DNA of 64,000 bases from Paraflavitalea pollutisoli (GCF_029360705.1 NZ_JARKMX010000006.1:62001-126000), one strand, 5' to 3'. Counted from the first letter of the stretch, positions 9,377 to 19,900 are shown. Notes: a model not told the origin generated them from the letters alone. Program-made: numbers and translations.

Positions 9377-11299
9377 GTGAAGACACGCTTGTTTGCTATT
9401 TGCTGCATCCTGTCCGCCAGCCGATTGCTTGCTCAGGATCCCGGATTCTTCCTCAACGACTGGCAACCCGTCAACATCGTAGCGCCGGCCTTCAATACCG
9501 TTGCCAAGCCTGCGGGCACCGCTACGGTAACGGTGACCATCGATGCGGGTACGATAGTCAATAAGGTATCGAAATACCTGTTTGGTAACAATGCCAATCC
9601 CTATATGACCCAAATGGTGACCGAGCCGGTATTGATCGATCACATCAAACAACTGGCCCCCAACCTGATCCGGATGCCGGGTGGCAATATCAGTAGTGTT
9701 TATTTCTGGGATAGACAGCCTGGTACACCGCCGGCCGATGTGCCGGATTCTTTGTACGATTCGGATGGCAAGAAGGTGATCGCCGGTTATTGGTATGGAA
9801 AAAATACAGCAGGCTGGACGCTCTCGCTGGATAACTACTATGCCATGCTGCAGCAAACCAACAGTACCGGTATCATCACCGTCAACTACAGTTACGCACG
9901 GTATGGTACGAGCGCCGATCCTGTAAAACAGGCTGCGCATTATGCGGCCGATTGGGTACGCTATGACAATGGGCGAACGAAATTCTGGGAGATCGGCAAT
10001 GAAGATGCCGGACCGTGGCAGGCGGGCTTCAGGATCGATGTTACGAAAAATAAGGATGGTCAGCCGGAGGTCATTAACGGTGGTCTGTATGGTGAACACA
10101 TCAAGGTGTTTATCGACTCGATGAAGAAAGCGGCGAGCGAAAAAGGCCATACCATTCATATCGGTGGGCAACTGATCCAGTACGATGCCGCCAATTCCTG
10201 GAATGTGCCCGACCGTGCCTGGAACAGTGAGTACTTCAAAAAAGCGGGCAACGCTGCTGACTTTTTCATCATCCATTCTTACTACACGCCCTTCAATGAA
10301 AATTCAACGGCCAGTGCCATCCTGGCTACTGCCGCTACAGAAACGGGCAACATGATGAACTGGATGCGTACCACCACACAACTGGCCGGTGTTGCGTTGA
10401 AACCCATTGCGCTGACGGAATGGAATATTTTTGCTGTGGGGTCCAAACAGGCCGTGTCGCACATCAATGGACTGCATGCTACGCTCACACTGGGTGAGCT
10501 GATCAACAACAAATATGGTCAGGCCTCCCGCTGGGATTTGTCGAATGGTTGGGATAATGGCAATGATCATGGTACCTTCAGTGCGGGTGACGAACCGGGT
10601 GTTGGCAAATGGACACCACGACCATCTTTCTACCATATGTATTATTTCCGCAAATACTTTGGCGATCAGCTGGTAGCCTCCTCCGTGACAGGCAACAATG
10701 AAGTGGTAAGTTATGCTTCCACTTTTGCTTCCGGACAGGCAGGGGTGGTGCTCGTCAACAAGGGCACGGGCACGCAACATGTCAAGCTGAACTTCCAGAA
10801 CTTTGTGCCGGGTGGGCGGTATTATTGGTATACGCTGACTGGCGACAACGACAATGGGGAGTTTTCCCGTAAAGTATTGGTGAATGGTAATGGACCAACT
10901 GGTGTAGCGGGTGGACCCGCCAATTACGTGGACCTGAAAGCGGATGCCGCAAATTGCGACAATGATGTGCGGATCAGTTTGCCCCCACGTTCCGCCAGTT
11001 TTATATTGGTGGAAAAAAGCAGTGTTACCAGTGTGGTGGATATCGATCCGGACGGCAAGATGGTGCAGGTGTTTCCCAATCCAGCACCCAAAGGTCGGTT
11101 CAATGTGCGGTTACAAGGGTTTACACCGGCCGAACCACTAAGTTTACGGATCGTCAATACAGCCGGTCAATCATTGTTGGCCACCAGCATTCGTGGGCAG
11201 CAACTGTATGCGGCGAAACAATGGTTGCCTGCCGGTACTTATCACCTGCAGGTGATCACTGCCAAAGGCAGTACTACAAAAAAACTGATCGTACCTTAA
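9377..11299 (+). CDS. Clan GH-A glycosidase, GH51-like, with T9SS sorting domain
   Basis: Secreted hydrolase of 640 residues starting at GTG 9377, which gives a clean signal peptide (MKTRLFAICCILSASRLLAQ). The TIM-barrel shows clan GH-A signatures: LIRMPGGNISSVYFWD, then E209 in WEIGNEDAG (acid/base) and E348 in ALTEWNIF (nucleophile). The closest family by motif is GH51 alpha-L-arabinofuranosidase, but GH30, GH39 or GH44-like relatives are possible. After a beta domain, residues about 560-640 form a type IX secretion sorting domain (VFPNPAPKGRFNV...GTYHLQVITAKGSTTKKLIV), so the enzyme is exported across the outer membrane. It is followed 12 bp later by GH9; together they fit cell-wall hemicellulose breakdown. 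Confidence 0.8.
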   Translation: MKTRLFAICCILSASRLLAQDPGFFLNDWQPVNIVAPAFNTVAKPAGTATVTVTIDAGTIVNKVSKYLFGNNANPYMTQMVTEPVLIDHIKQLAPNLIRMPGGNISSVYFWDRQPGTPPADVPDSLYDSDGKKVIAGYWYGKNTAGWTLSLDNYYAMLQQTNSTGIITVNYSYARYGTSADPVKQAAHYAADWVRYDNGRTKFWEIGNEDAGPWQAGFRIDVTKNKDGQPEVINGGLYGEHIKVFIDSMKKAASEKGHTIHIGGQLIQYDAANSWNVPDRAWNSEYFKKAGNAADFFIIHSYYTPFNENSTASAILATAATETGNMMNWMRTTTQLAGVALKPIALTEWNIFAVGSKQAVSHINGLHATLTLGELINNKYGQASRWDLSNGWDNGNDHGTFSAGDEPGVGKWTPRPSFYHMYYFRKYFGDQLVASSVTGNNEVVSYASTFASGQAGVVLVNKGTGTQHVKLNFQNFVPGGRYYWYTLTGDNDNGEFSRKVLVNGNGPTGVAGGPANYVDLKADAANCDNDVRISLPPRSASFILVEKSSVTSVVDIDPDGKMVQVFPNPAPKGRFNVRLQGFTPAEPLSLRIVNTAGQSLLATSIRGQQLYAAKQWLPAGTYHLQVITAKGSTTKKLIVP

Positions 11300-11311
11300 A
11301 AATTGTGCAAT

Positions 11312-13069
11312 ATGGTATCGAAAGCATGGAAGATGATCTTGGTAGGGTTGATGGGCAGTGCAACGGTACAGGCACAGGGGCCTGTAAACCCGGTTCGCAT
11401 CAACCAGGAGGGGTATTATACCAAAGCGCCCAAGTGGGCCGCCGTCGTTGGCAATACTATATCAGACGATTATTACCTGGTCAGCGTACCCCGCAATGAC
11501 ACGGTATACCGGGGTAAGCTGGGTAAAGAGCAGCCGTCTGCCAATTCTTCGCTGCAGACACGGCAAGCAGATTTCAGCAGCTTTACCAGGCCCGGCAGCT
11601 ATCGGTTGTTGGTGCCGGGACTGGAGGCTTCTTATCTATTTCGTATCGGTCAGCATGTACACCATGCTACCGCAGTAGCCCTGCTGAAGGGATTCTATTA
11701 CCAGCGTGTATCTACACCCTTGGAGAAAACGTATGCTGGTATCTGGCACCGGCCGGCGGGGCATCCCGATACAGCTGTGATGATACATCCAGGCGCTGCC
11801 AGTGCCAACCGGCCTGCAGGCACGGTGATCGCCTCACCCGGCGGCTGGTACGATGCCGGTGACTACAATAAGTATATTGTCAACAGCGGTATCACCATGG
11901 GTACCTTGTTGGCGGCCTATGAAGATTTTGCTCCTTATTTCGATACACTGCGTACGCATATACCCGAAAGCCCTAATAAAATACCCGACCTGCTCGATGA
12001 AGTGCTGGTCAACCTGCGCTGGATGCTGACCATGCAGGACCCGGCCGATGGTGGTGTATACAACAAATGCACCAATGTCAGTTTCGATGGGATGGTGATG
12101 CCGGGCGTTACCAAAGCGCCGCGGTATGTGGTACAAAAAGGAACGGCAGCTACCCTCGATTTTGCGGCGGTGATGGCGCAGGCGGCAAGGATCGCCGGCA
12201 AGTTTGCCAAGCAATTGCCGGGACTGCGTGATTCCTGTCTTGCGGCAGCCCGCCTGGCCTGGCAATGGTCGGTAGCGCATCCTGACCTGCCGTATGACCA
12301 GGATAAACTCAATAAGGAATTTACACCGGTCGTCAGCACGGGAGGATATGGTGACCGCAATTTTACCGATGAATGGTATTGGGCGGCGGCAGAGTTATGG
12401 ATCACTACGCAGGACGAGACCTATACAACAACCATTGCCAAAGAAGAACAGCAATTGGTGTCGATCCCCTCCTGGGCCAATGTGCGGATGTTGGGGCAGT
12501 ACTCGCTGTTACGTCATGGCAAACATTATGCATCGAGGTTTCCTGCTCAGGCTGCTGCTATGCGCAGTAAGCTCCTGGCCTATGCCGATGGCTATGTGGC
12601 TGCCGTGCCGCAAAGTGCTTTTGGTACCGTGATGGGGCGCTACCGTACAGACTTTGTATGGGGCAGTAGTTCAGTGGCTGCCAACCAGGGCATCTTGTTG
12701 ATCAATGCGTGGATACTCACCGGCAATAAAAAATACGTATCAGGGGCTTTGAGTAACCTGGATTACCTGCTCGGGCGCAATGCCACGGGGTATTCTTTTA
12801 TTACCGGTATCGGGACTTACCAGGTGATGCACCCGCACCACCGGCCTTCTGTAGCTGATGGTATCGTGCCACCGGTGCCGGGCCTGCTATCGGGAGGCCC
12901 CAATCCTGGTCAGCAGGATCATTGTAAATATCCCTACAACGAACCGGAGACCAGTTTTACCGATGCCGATTGTTCTTATGCCAGCAATGAAATTGCGATC
13001 AACTGGAATGCGCCGGCGGTTTATCTGGCTGCTGCGGTGGAGGCATTGCGTGTACGGGTAGGGTATTAA
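11312..13069 (+). CDS. GH9 endoglucanase/xyloglucanase
   Basis: About 585 residues. The ATG at 11312 opens a signal peptide ending VQAQ; an in-frame TTG at 11303 adds only three residues. The N-terminal immunoglobulin-like domain typical of GH9 (PVRINQEGYYTKAPKWAAVV) precedes an alpha/alpha barrel. Catalytic signatures are D181 and D184 in GGWYDAGDYNKY and E560 in ASNEIAINWNAP; RTDFVWGSSSVAANQG and YLLGRNATGYSFITG are also diagnostic. With GH31 alpha-xylosidase in the same locus, the probable substrate is xyloglucan, although plain beta-1,4-glucan is possible. Its stop codon overlaps the stop of the convergent minus-strand gene by four bases (13066-13069). Confidence 0.9.
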   Translation: MVSKAWKMILVGLMGSATVQAQGPVNPVRINQEGYYTKAPKWAAVVGNTISDDYYLVSVPRNDTVYRGKLGKEQPSANSSLQTRQADFSSFTRPGSYRLLVPGLEASYLFRIGQHVHHATAVALLKGFYYQRVSTPLEKTYAGIWHRPAGHPDTAVMIHPGAASANRPAGTVIASPGGWYDAGDYNKYIVNSGITMGTLLAAYEDFAPYFDTLRTHIPESPNKIPDLLDEVLVNLRWMLTMQDPADGGVYNKCTNVSFDGMVMPGVTKAPRYVVQKGTAATLDFAAVMAQAARIAGKFAKQLPGLRDSCLAAARLAWQWSVAHPDLPYDQDKLNKEFTPVVSTGGYGDRNFTDEWYWAAAELWITTQDETYTTTIAKEEQQLVSIPSWANVRMLGQYSLLRHGKHYASRFPAQAAAMRSKLLAYADGYVAAVPQSAFGTVMGRYRTDFVWGSSSVAANQGILLINAWILTGNKKYVSGALSNLDYLLGRNATGYSFITGIGTYQVMHPHHRPSVADGIVPPVPGLLSGGPNPGQQDHCKYPYNEPETSFTDADCSYASNEIAINWNAPAVYLAAAVEALRVRVGY

Positions 13070-13920
13070 AAGTATAAGGGGTTTTTGTACTTTTTGTTTT
13101 TAGGCGAAAGCTGTTTGGCCCTGGGATTGGGATGGGGCTTCAGACAAATGGTCAATCCCACCTGAGGCGTAAAGGTAAACACGTGTTCCCGGTATGGGAT
13201 CGCTTCCGAAAGTAATGTTTTCGTATCGAGGTCCTGGATCGTTTTGTTGAATGTAAAATTCGCTTTGAAATAGGTGCTGTTCAATTCGCCACTAACAGCC
13301 AGCCATCGGTTGATCCGGTATTTGGCTACGCCTGCCAGGCCTATGGTGAAAGCAGTTGGGCCATTGACAGGTGGGTATATAAAGGCCAGTTGCTGGTAAT
13401 GGTTGCCCCCTTTTTCTTTCAGGTAAATAATATAGTCGGTGGTGCTGAAATCTGTAATACCGGCGGAGAGTTTTGGAAAGAATAACCAGTTTTTTTTCTC
13501 CCAGCGATACGTGACACCTAACATCGCACGCATTCCCGCGATACTGCTAAAGTTATTTCGTTCTAATCCGGGATAGGGATCGATCAGGTAGCGATCCGCA
13601 TACTGGCTTTGCAAAGCCGCATAGAATTTTTCTTTCCGGCCATCTTTCGGCGAATGGACGTTGCCGATACTGAATTCGAGGCCCCAGCGCGGATGAAAGA
13701 AAACGCCGAGGGAATAGGATAGGTTAGAACTGGTATTGCTATAGTTGACCAGTTGGTCAGTAGGGCGCCCGCTCAGTAATTTGCTTACAGGCAGGCTTGT
13801 GCCGGCGCTTACACCCAATTGCCATTCCAATTTCCCATTATAGCTTTCCTTTTGCTGTTGGGCGGTCAGGCTACCAGCGTGCAAAGCCACCAGTATGAAC
13901 AGCATGATCTTTTTGTACAT
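13066..13920 (-). CDS. Outer-membrane beta-barrel protein, unknown function
   Basis: A 284-residue protein with a signal peptide (MYKKIMLFILVALHAGSLTAQ) and alternating aromatic/small-residue strands (LEWQLGVSAGTSLPVSKLL, YSLGVFFHPRWGLEFSIG, FTIGLAGVAKYRINRWLAVSGELN) typical of small PorT/OmpA-like outer-membrane barrels of Bacteroidota. The C-terminus is basic (NPRAKQLSPKNKKYKNPLYF) rather than a clean final strand. Its ATG overlaps the stop of the upstream lipoprotein gene by one base, so the two are translationally coupled. I do not recognise a specific family. Confidence 0.7.
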   Translation of the reverse strand: MYKKIMLFILVALHAGSLTAQQQKESYNGKLEWQLGVSAGTSLPVSKLLSGRPTDQLVNYSNTSSNLSYSLGVFFHPRWGLEFSIGNVHSPKDGRKEKFYAALQSQYADRYLIDPYPGLERNNFSSIAGMRAMLGVTYRWEKKNWLFFPKLSAGITDFSTTDYIIYLKEKGGNHYQQLAFIYPPVNGPTAFTIGLAGVAKYRINRWLAVSGELNSTYFKANFTFNKTIQDLDTKTLLSEAIPYREHVFTFTPQVGLTICLKPHPNPRAKQLSPKNKKYKNPLYF

Positions 13921-14522
13921 CAGAGCAGTTTTACAGAAGGGGTAGTAGATTCCAGGATACGACCATCAGACAGGTGGTACTGCACTTTGAAACTGTGTTC
14001 GGGACCCAGGGTGGGCGGGGTCATCAGGAGGATGTCTTGGGAGGGCTGGAGATCGGCCTCCTCGAAGAGGGTAGGGCGCCAGTCCTTCACGTAGTCGCTC
14101 AACAAGGACAAGGTATAATTGTGAAAGACCTTGAAATAGGGGCTGATATCGGAGCCCGCGGGATGGGTGTTGTCGAAGGCATTGGTGGTAATGATGTGGA
14201 TGGCCTGGATAGAGTCTTTGGCAAGATAGGAAGAGGCTGGCTCGCAACCACAACTTAAGGCATAGGCGGAAGAGATGAACAGGGAAGGCCGTTTTTGCAG
14301 GCAGGCCAATCGTTCCCGTTTCAGGAAGACCCGGACGCCATACGCAGTTTTACGAACGGTGTCGGCCTGGCTTTCCGCGGGTTGGGTACCACTGTTGTCC
14401 AACTGGCGGACGGTAATAGATTGGTTGCTATACCGGAAGGTTAGTGTTCCCACACAACCGCAGCAGGATACCACTACTTCGGCGATGAGGGGGAATAGCA
14501 GGAGGAAAATGACTTTTTTCAT
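13920..14522 (-). CDS. Cys-rich lipoprotein, DUF5034-like, unknown function
   Basis: A 200-residue protein with a lipoprotein signal (MKKVIFLLLFPLIAEVVVSC) whose lipidation Cys is followed by CGC. Features include LTFRYSNQSITVRQLDNSGT, TAYGVRVFLKRERLACL and a second Cys pair SCGCEP. The pattern resembles the uncharacterised Bacteroidota lipoprotein family DUF5034, from memory of that family and not from a search. It is coupled to the barrel-protein gene downstream, suggesting an envelope pair. Confidence 0.65.
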   Translation of the reverse strand: MKKVIFLLLFPLIAEVVVSCCGCVGTLTFRYSNQSITVRQLDNSGTQPAESQADTVRKTAYGVRVFLKRERLACLQKRPSLFISSAYALSCGCEPASSYLAKDSIQAIHIITTNAFDNTHPAGSDISPYFKVFHNYTLSLLSDYVKDWRPTLFEEADLQPSQDILLMTPPTLGPEHSFKVQYHLSDGRILESTTPSVKLL

Positions 14523-14628
14523 GGTGAAGGGTAACCGCTATAGGGGCGGTGTCCCAATATGACCACTTATCTGCACAGTTAGTTGCTTGGCTGGTCATTT
14601 TTTCCTCCTGCGGAACCTTTTTTTCGGA

Positions 14629-15390
14629 TTACAGAAAGATGCCCCCTGAAACCTCGATGCGTTGGGCGGTGATCCAGGCGGCCTCGGGTGAACAGAGGAA
14701 CGCGATCACGCCACCAATATCGTCGGGTTGACCGGTACGCCCCAGCGCAGTTTGGCCCACCAGTACATTACGGATCTGGGGATTGCCGAGAGAGTGGCGG
14801 GTGAAGTCTGTTTCGACGGGGCCGGGTGCAATGGTGTTGGCAGTGATGTTGCGACTGCCGAGTTCTTTGGCGAGGTAACGCGTAAACACTTCGATGCCAC
14901 CTTTCATGGCCGCGTAAGCGCTGTAACCGGGTATGGCAAAGCGGGCCAGGCCCGAAGAAAAATTGATGATACGACCGCCGTCAGCCAGCAAAGGCAGCGC
15001 TTTCTGCGTCACGAAATAGGTGCCTTTGAGGTGTACATGGAACATATCGTCGAACAGTTGCTCACTGGTGGTGGCGATCGGACTGGTACCATCGATACCG
15101 GCATTGTTGACCAGGAAGTCGAACTGCCCGCGGCCAAACTGATCCTTCAAAACCGAAGTTAGCTCGGCGAAGAACGCATCGAACGTGTGGGATTCGCCGA
15201 CGTCTAAGCGCAGGGAAGCCGACATCAATCCCATTTGTCGAATGTCTGCGACGACGGCGTCTGCTTCTTCTTTTTTGCTTCTGTAGGTGAGGATGACATG
15301 AATCCCCTTTTTTGCCAGGGTGAGGGCTGCATTTTTACCCAATCCCCGGCTACCGCCGGTAACGAGGGCTATTTTGTTGGTAGTTGACAT
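14629..15390 (-). CDS. SDR-family NAD(P)-dependent oxidoreductase
   Basis: A 253-residue classical short-chain dehydrogenase. The cofactor motif TGGSRGLG begins at about residue 11; NNAG (about 93), the catalytic Ser in INFSSG, and YSAYAAMK (Tyr-x-x-x-Lys) are all present. The acidic residue after beta-2 is replaced by TYRSKKEE, which favours NADP(H). Substrate is unknown; the C-terminal SGGIFL is typical of 3-oxoacyl-ACP reductase-like SDRs. It lies 154 bp downstream of the LacI-type gene on the same strand. Confidence 0.85.
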   Translation of the reverse strand: MSTTNKIALVTGGSRGLGKNAALTLAKKGIHVILTYRSKKEEADAVVADIRQMGLMSASLRLDVGESHTFDAFFAELTSVLKDQFGRGQFDFLVNNAGIDGTSPIATTSEQLFDDMFHVHLKGTYFVTQKALPLLADGGRIINFSSGLARFAIPGYSAYAAMKGGIEVFTRYLAKELGSRNITANTIAPGPVETDFTRHSLGNPQIRNVLVGQTALGRTGQPDDIGGVIAFLCSPEAAWITAQRIEVSGGIFL

Positions 15391-15544
15391 CTTTTTTGGT
15401 TTTAGTACACCACAAAATTGCCAGATATGCCTGGATGAGGCATGGTGACAGATTCAGGAAAAATGGTGACTGTTTCAGTTTTTGGGAAAAAACCGGTCAA
15501 CCGGGCTAGGGGGGCAGTATGTGGGGGGGATGCTTACGCAACGC

Positions 15545-16579
15545 TTATTTCTTCGGCAGGGAAGATTCGCGTATCTGCAGTTCCGGGGTAAGGGTACGCT
15601 TTTCAAATTGCTTGACGGGCCGTTTGCTTTCGATCAATTGCAGCAGCAACTCTGTGGCGTCACGCCCTATTTCATAGGCGGGTTGGCGCACGACGGTGAG
15701 GGGCGGGCTTATGAGCTCGGCGATATCCGAGTTGGAGAATCCTACCAGGGCAATGTCTTCCGGTACCCGCAGGCCACGTCTTTTCAGGGTTTTGAGGCAG
15801 CCGCTGGTGAGTTTGTCGCTCATGGTGACGATGGCATCGGGTTTTTGCTTCAGGGTAAAAAGCCGGTTCACGGCTTCTTCGATTTCGGAGAAGATCATGC
15901 CACCATAAAAACAATGTTTGATCAGCCCGTCTTCAGGTTTGAGGCCATTGGCCAGCAGCGCTTCGCGGTAGCCGGCCAGTCGTTCGGACGTAATGGACAG
16001 GAATTCGGAGTTGGCGATGGCAGCGATGCGCTTGTAGCCATTCTGTACGAGGTGTTCGGTGGCTTCGTACGCTCCTTTGAAATTATCGACGATCACGCTA
16101 TGGGTATCGATCTCTTCTGTGATCCGGTCGAAGAATACGATGGGAAGGCCCTTTTCGTGCAGGGCTTTGAGGTGACTGATATCGTTCGTTTCGGTCGATA
16201 CGGAGATCAGCAAGCCATCTACCGAGCGGGAGGCGAGGTAACGCAGGTCCATGACTTCGCGTTCATACGACTCGTGGCTTTGCGAGATGATCACATTGTA
16301 GCCGCGATCGTACGAGATGGATTCAATGCCATTGATGATCTGGGAGAAGAAGTTGTTGGCGATCTCGCAAACGACCACGCCGATGGAGCGGCTGCGTTTC
16401 TCCTTGAGGCTGAGTGCAATCGGATTGGGACGATAGTTCAGCTTTTCGGCACAGTCCAGTACCAGCTGTTTCGTTTCGGGGCTGATCTCATAGCTGTCGC
16501 GCAGGGCTCTTGAAACAGTCGATGTAGATATTCCGAGTGCTTTAGCAATATCTTTAATGGTTACTGCTTCAAATTTCAT
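15545..16579 (-). CDS. LacI-family transcriptional regulator
   Basis: Repressor or activator of 344 residues. The N-terminal LacI helix-turn-helix (TIKDIAKALGISTSTVSRAL, residues 7-26) and hinge helix (YRPNPIALSLKEKRS) are followed by a periplasmic-binding-protein-like effector domain (SIGVVVCEIANNFFSQIINGI, DAIVTMSDKLTSGCLKTL, DIALVGFSNSDIAELISPPLT). It is divergent from the pectin SusC gene, and a 28-bp inverted repeat with the central CG steps favoured by LacI proteins lies between them. Related boxes precede the sigma-factor and GH28 units. I infer that it controls the pectin/uronate genes, probably in response to a uronate or KDG-type ligand. Confidence 0.9.
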   Translation of the reverse strand: MKFEAVTIKDIAKALGISTSTVSRALRDSYEISPETKQLVLDCAEKLNYRPNPIALSLKEKRSRSIGVVVCEIANNFFSQIINGIESISYDRGYNVIISQSHESYEREVMDLRYLASRSVDGLLISVSTETNDISHLKALHEKGLPIVFFDRITEEIDTHSVIVDNFKGAYEATEHLVQNGYKRIAAIANSEFLSITSERLAGYREALLANGLKPEDGLIKHCFYGGMIFSEIEEAVNRLFTLKQKPDAIVTMSDKLTSGCLKTLKRRGLRVPEDIALVGFSNSDIAELISPPLTVVRQPAYEIGRDATELLLQLIESKRPVKQFEKRTLTPELQIRESSLPKK

Positions 16580-16679
16580 ATGCCTGCCGTTGGTTTGATG
16601 AGGTCCGTTTGTCGTCGGTCACTAAGATACAGTTTTTCTTGCAGAGCCCTGTAAAACATTCACTTGTCATTTTGACACA

Positions 16680-16715
16680 ACGCCATCGTTGCCGGGAACG
16701 ATTGCGTAAATAAAA
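16680..16715. promoter_or_regulatory. Candidate LacI-type operator, inverted repeat
   Basis: The 28 bp at 16680-16707 read ACGCCATCGTTGCC then GGGAACGATTGCGT. They match their own reverse complement at 24 of 28 positions and are centred on CCGG. The right half continues as TAAATAAAA. The right half-site recurs almost unchanged at 28832 and as a variant at 38017, giving the consensus CGGNAACGWTTGCGTAAA. It is about 100 bp from the regulator's start and 210 bp from the SusC start, a typical autoregulatory position. Confidence 0.6.
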
Positions 16716-16737
16716 GAAATCAAAGTCTTTCACAATC

Positions 16738-16800
16738 ATGAAAAAGGGTATAGCATTGTTGTGCTATTTGCTAACGAATAAATTGCTTGCTTATGCTTAG
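16738..16800 (+). CDS. Possible 20-residue leader peptide
   Basis: An ATG-to-TAG frame encodes a basic, hydrophobic peptide beginning MKKGIALLCYLL. It looks like a truncated signal peptide and lies about 120 bp before the SusC start. It could be a translated leader, a remnant of an older SusC start, or chance. No ribosome-binding evidence is available in this phylum. Confidence 0.2.
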   Translation: MKKGIALLCYLLTNKLLAYA

Positions 16801-16917
16801 GAAATTACTTGCTCCTGGTGGATACTGCTCCACGTACCTCCCTCATCTTATTATTGATTCTCCGCATATTCAGTGACCCCAACATAAATACCGAACATTT
16901 CATTTAAAAACTGCTGT

Positions 16918-19900
16918 ATGAAAAGACTGTTGATGCTATTGGTGTTATTTATTGCATCAAAAGCCCTCCATGCCCAGAACGCCGTAAAAGGAGCCGTGGT
17001 CGATGACAGTACCGGAGCCCCTGTGCCGGGTGTTTCTGTCATCCTGGAAGGTACCACCAATGGAGCTCAAACCGGCACCGATGGTCGATTTACCATCGTC
17101 ATCCCGGCTACTGCGAAACGACCACAATTGACTTTTACGTCGCTGGGTTTTGTGTCGCAAACGATTGCTGTAGGTTCTTCTACCCTCATTAACGTTCGTC
17201 TGAGGAAAAACCTAAGTTCACTCGACGATGTCGTGGTGATCGGTTACGGTACTTCCAAAAGGAAGGATCTGACTGGCGCCATTTCTTCTTTATCAGGTAA
17301 GGAGCTGGAGCGTATACCAGTGGCCAATGCGGCGGAAGCGCTGACGGGTCGTATCCCGGGTGTGATGGTGACGACGACCGATGGTGCGCCCGGTGCAGAG
17401 ATCGTGATCCGGGTACGCGGTGGAGGCTCTGTTACGCAAGACAACTCGCCCCTCATCATCGTGGATGGTTTTCCGGTGGAAAGTATGAACGATATCGCCA
17501 CGACCGATATTGAAAGCTTCGATGTGTTGAAAGATGCATCGGCTTCTGCTATTTATGGTGCCCGCGGTGCCAATGGGGTGATCATTGTGACGACCAAGCG
17601 GGCCAAAGCTGGTAAAACGAATATTTCTTACAACGGCTTTGGTCAGATGCGCACTTTCCCCCGTAAACTGAAGGTATTATCACCATATGAGTTTGTGCTG
17701 GCGCAATATGAATATGCCCGCTTGCGGAGTCAGGCCGAAGTGGATGCCTTCAGCAAATACTTTGGGGTGTTTGAAGACCTGGAGCTGTACAAAGCGCAAA
17801 AGGGCACCGACTGGCAGGAGGAACTGTTTGGTCATCCGCAAACATCGCAACAACACAACGTTAGCCTCGCAGGCGGTACCGACAAGACCAAGATCAACCT
17901 GAGCTTCACCAATAACCAGGATGAAGGGTTGATGACCGGTTCATCATATGCTAGAAATTACCTGAGCTTCAAATTGAATCACGAGATCTCCAAATCCCTG
18001 AAGTTTGATGCGGGGGTTCGTTACAGCCGCGCCACCACGATGGGTGCGGGCACCTCCGGTCAATCCAGTGTACGGGTCAGTGATGGCATCACCACACGCC
18101 CGGTAAACGGACTGGCCGACCAGATCGTGCCGGATGAAGTGTCGCAGGACCAGGGAGATGATTACGATCAATTCCTGAAAAGCCTGATCCCTCCCACCAA
18201 AGTGGTAACGCAGGATTACCGCAGGAGGCTCAACAATACCCTCAACCTCAGCGCTGCCCTGAGCTGGAATATCATGCGCGGCCTCAATTGGCGCACAGAC
18301 TTCAATATCGACCGCGTACAGGATGAAACCCGTCGTTACTACGGACCGCTGACCGGCGAATCCAGGAATGTGGGTGGTAACCTGCCGCTGGGCGAGATCA
18401 CGGATGAACTTAGAAATGGCTACCGGATCTCCAATACCCTGACCTACCAGTTCAAACTCGGCAAGGACCATTCCTTCACGGTCATGGGTGGCCAGGAAAT
18501 GCTCGATGGAGACGGCGTCTATAAATTCATGCGGGCGAAATATTTTGCCGAAAACCTGCTGCCCGAGAAGTTGTTTTCCAATATGTCATTGGGCACCGTT
18601 GATCGTCTTTCAACACACGACCGGATCGGTAGCTCGTTGCTGTCGTTCTTTGGCCGGGTGAATTACTCCTTCAACAGCAAGTTCCTGGCAGCATTAACTT
18701 TCCGGGCTGATGGATCGAGCCTGTTTGCTGAAGATAATAAATGGGCATACTTCCCGTCTGCTTCATTGGCCTACCGCTTGTCGGAAGAGCAATTCATGCG
18801 CGATATCGACTTCATCGACGACCTGAAGTTCCGCGTGAGCTATGGGGAAGCAGGTAACAACCGGGTAGGTCTCGATCGTTTCAAAAAGACCTATGCCATC
18901 TCCGATGTACGCACGATTGGTTTCGGCGATGTAGCCAATCCTTATTATGTGTTCGCCTCCACGGAGCTGCCCAATCCCTCCCTTCGCTGGGAAACGACGG
19001 TTACGCGTAACGCAGGGCTCGACTTCACCTTGTTCAAGAACAAGGTCACCGGTAGCCTCGACGTATACTGGAACACCACCAAGGACTTGCTGGTAGCGCA
19101 ACCCATTCCGCAAACGACAGGCTTCAGTACCCAGATGATCAATATCGGGCAAACCTCCAACAGGGGAATCGAACTGGGGTTAAATGCTACCGTGCTGACA
19201 AAGAAAGATTTCACACTCAACGCCACGTTCAATATTGGTACCAACACTTCCAAGATCGACGACCTGGGGGGCGCTACGCAGATCGTAGTTGGATCCAACT
19301 GGGCCAGCACCGATTTGAAAGCACAGGATGATTTCCGTGCGCTGGTCGGGGAAACCGTAGGTCTGATGTATGGGTATGTAACCGATGGCTTTTACACCTC
19401 CGACGACTTTGCTTCCAACAACGGTACAACCTATGTACTGAAAGACAAAGTGCCCAATGCAGCCACCGTACTGGGTGGTATCTCGATGCGACCCGGATTG
19501 CTGAAACTGAAAGACCTGGATGGCGATGGCTTTATTACTGCCGACAAGGACCGCCAGGTGATCGGCAAGGCCCTGCCAAAATTCCAGGGAGGGTTTGGCC
19601 TGAACACCACCTTTAAAGGATTTGATGCCTCCGTATTCTTCAATTTTGTATACGGCAATGACGTGTACAACACCGGAAAGATCGGTTTGAACATGCTGTA
19701 CCGTAATACGTATGGCAATATGCTCAACACCATGAATTCGAACGACCGCTATAAATACATCGATGCAAACGGTGCCCTGGTGACGGACCTGCAAAAATTA
19801 GCCGAGTTGAACAAAGATGCCAAGATCTGGACGCCCTTCTCCATGGGCACTGCATCGCCGGTGTTTCATTCCTGGGCAGTGGAAGATGGTTCTTTCATCC

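Larger units (their letters stand above)
16580..16917. promoter_or_regulatory. Divergent intergenic region, LacI regulator / SusC
   Basis: The 338 bp between the LacI-type gene and the pectin SusC gene hold the inverted repeat at 16680-16707, the short reading frame at 16738-16800, and about 115 bp of AT-rich leader without other clear features. Both divergent promoters must lie here. I could not pick a convincing TTTG/TAnnTTTG Bacteroidota promoter by eye. Confidence 0.6.

Noticed and set aside
15482-16513. Plus-strand 343-codon frame
   Set aside because: It is antisense to the LacI-type regulator, whose domains are unmistakable.
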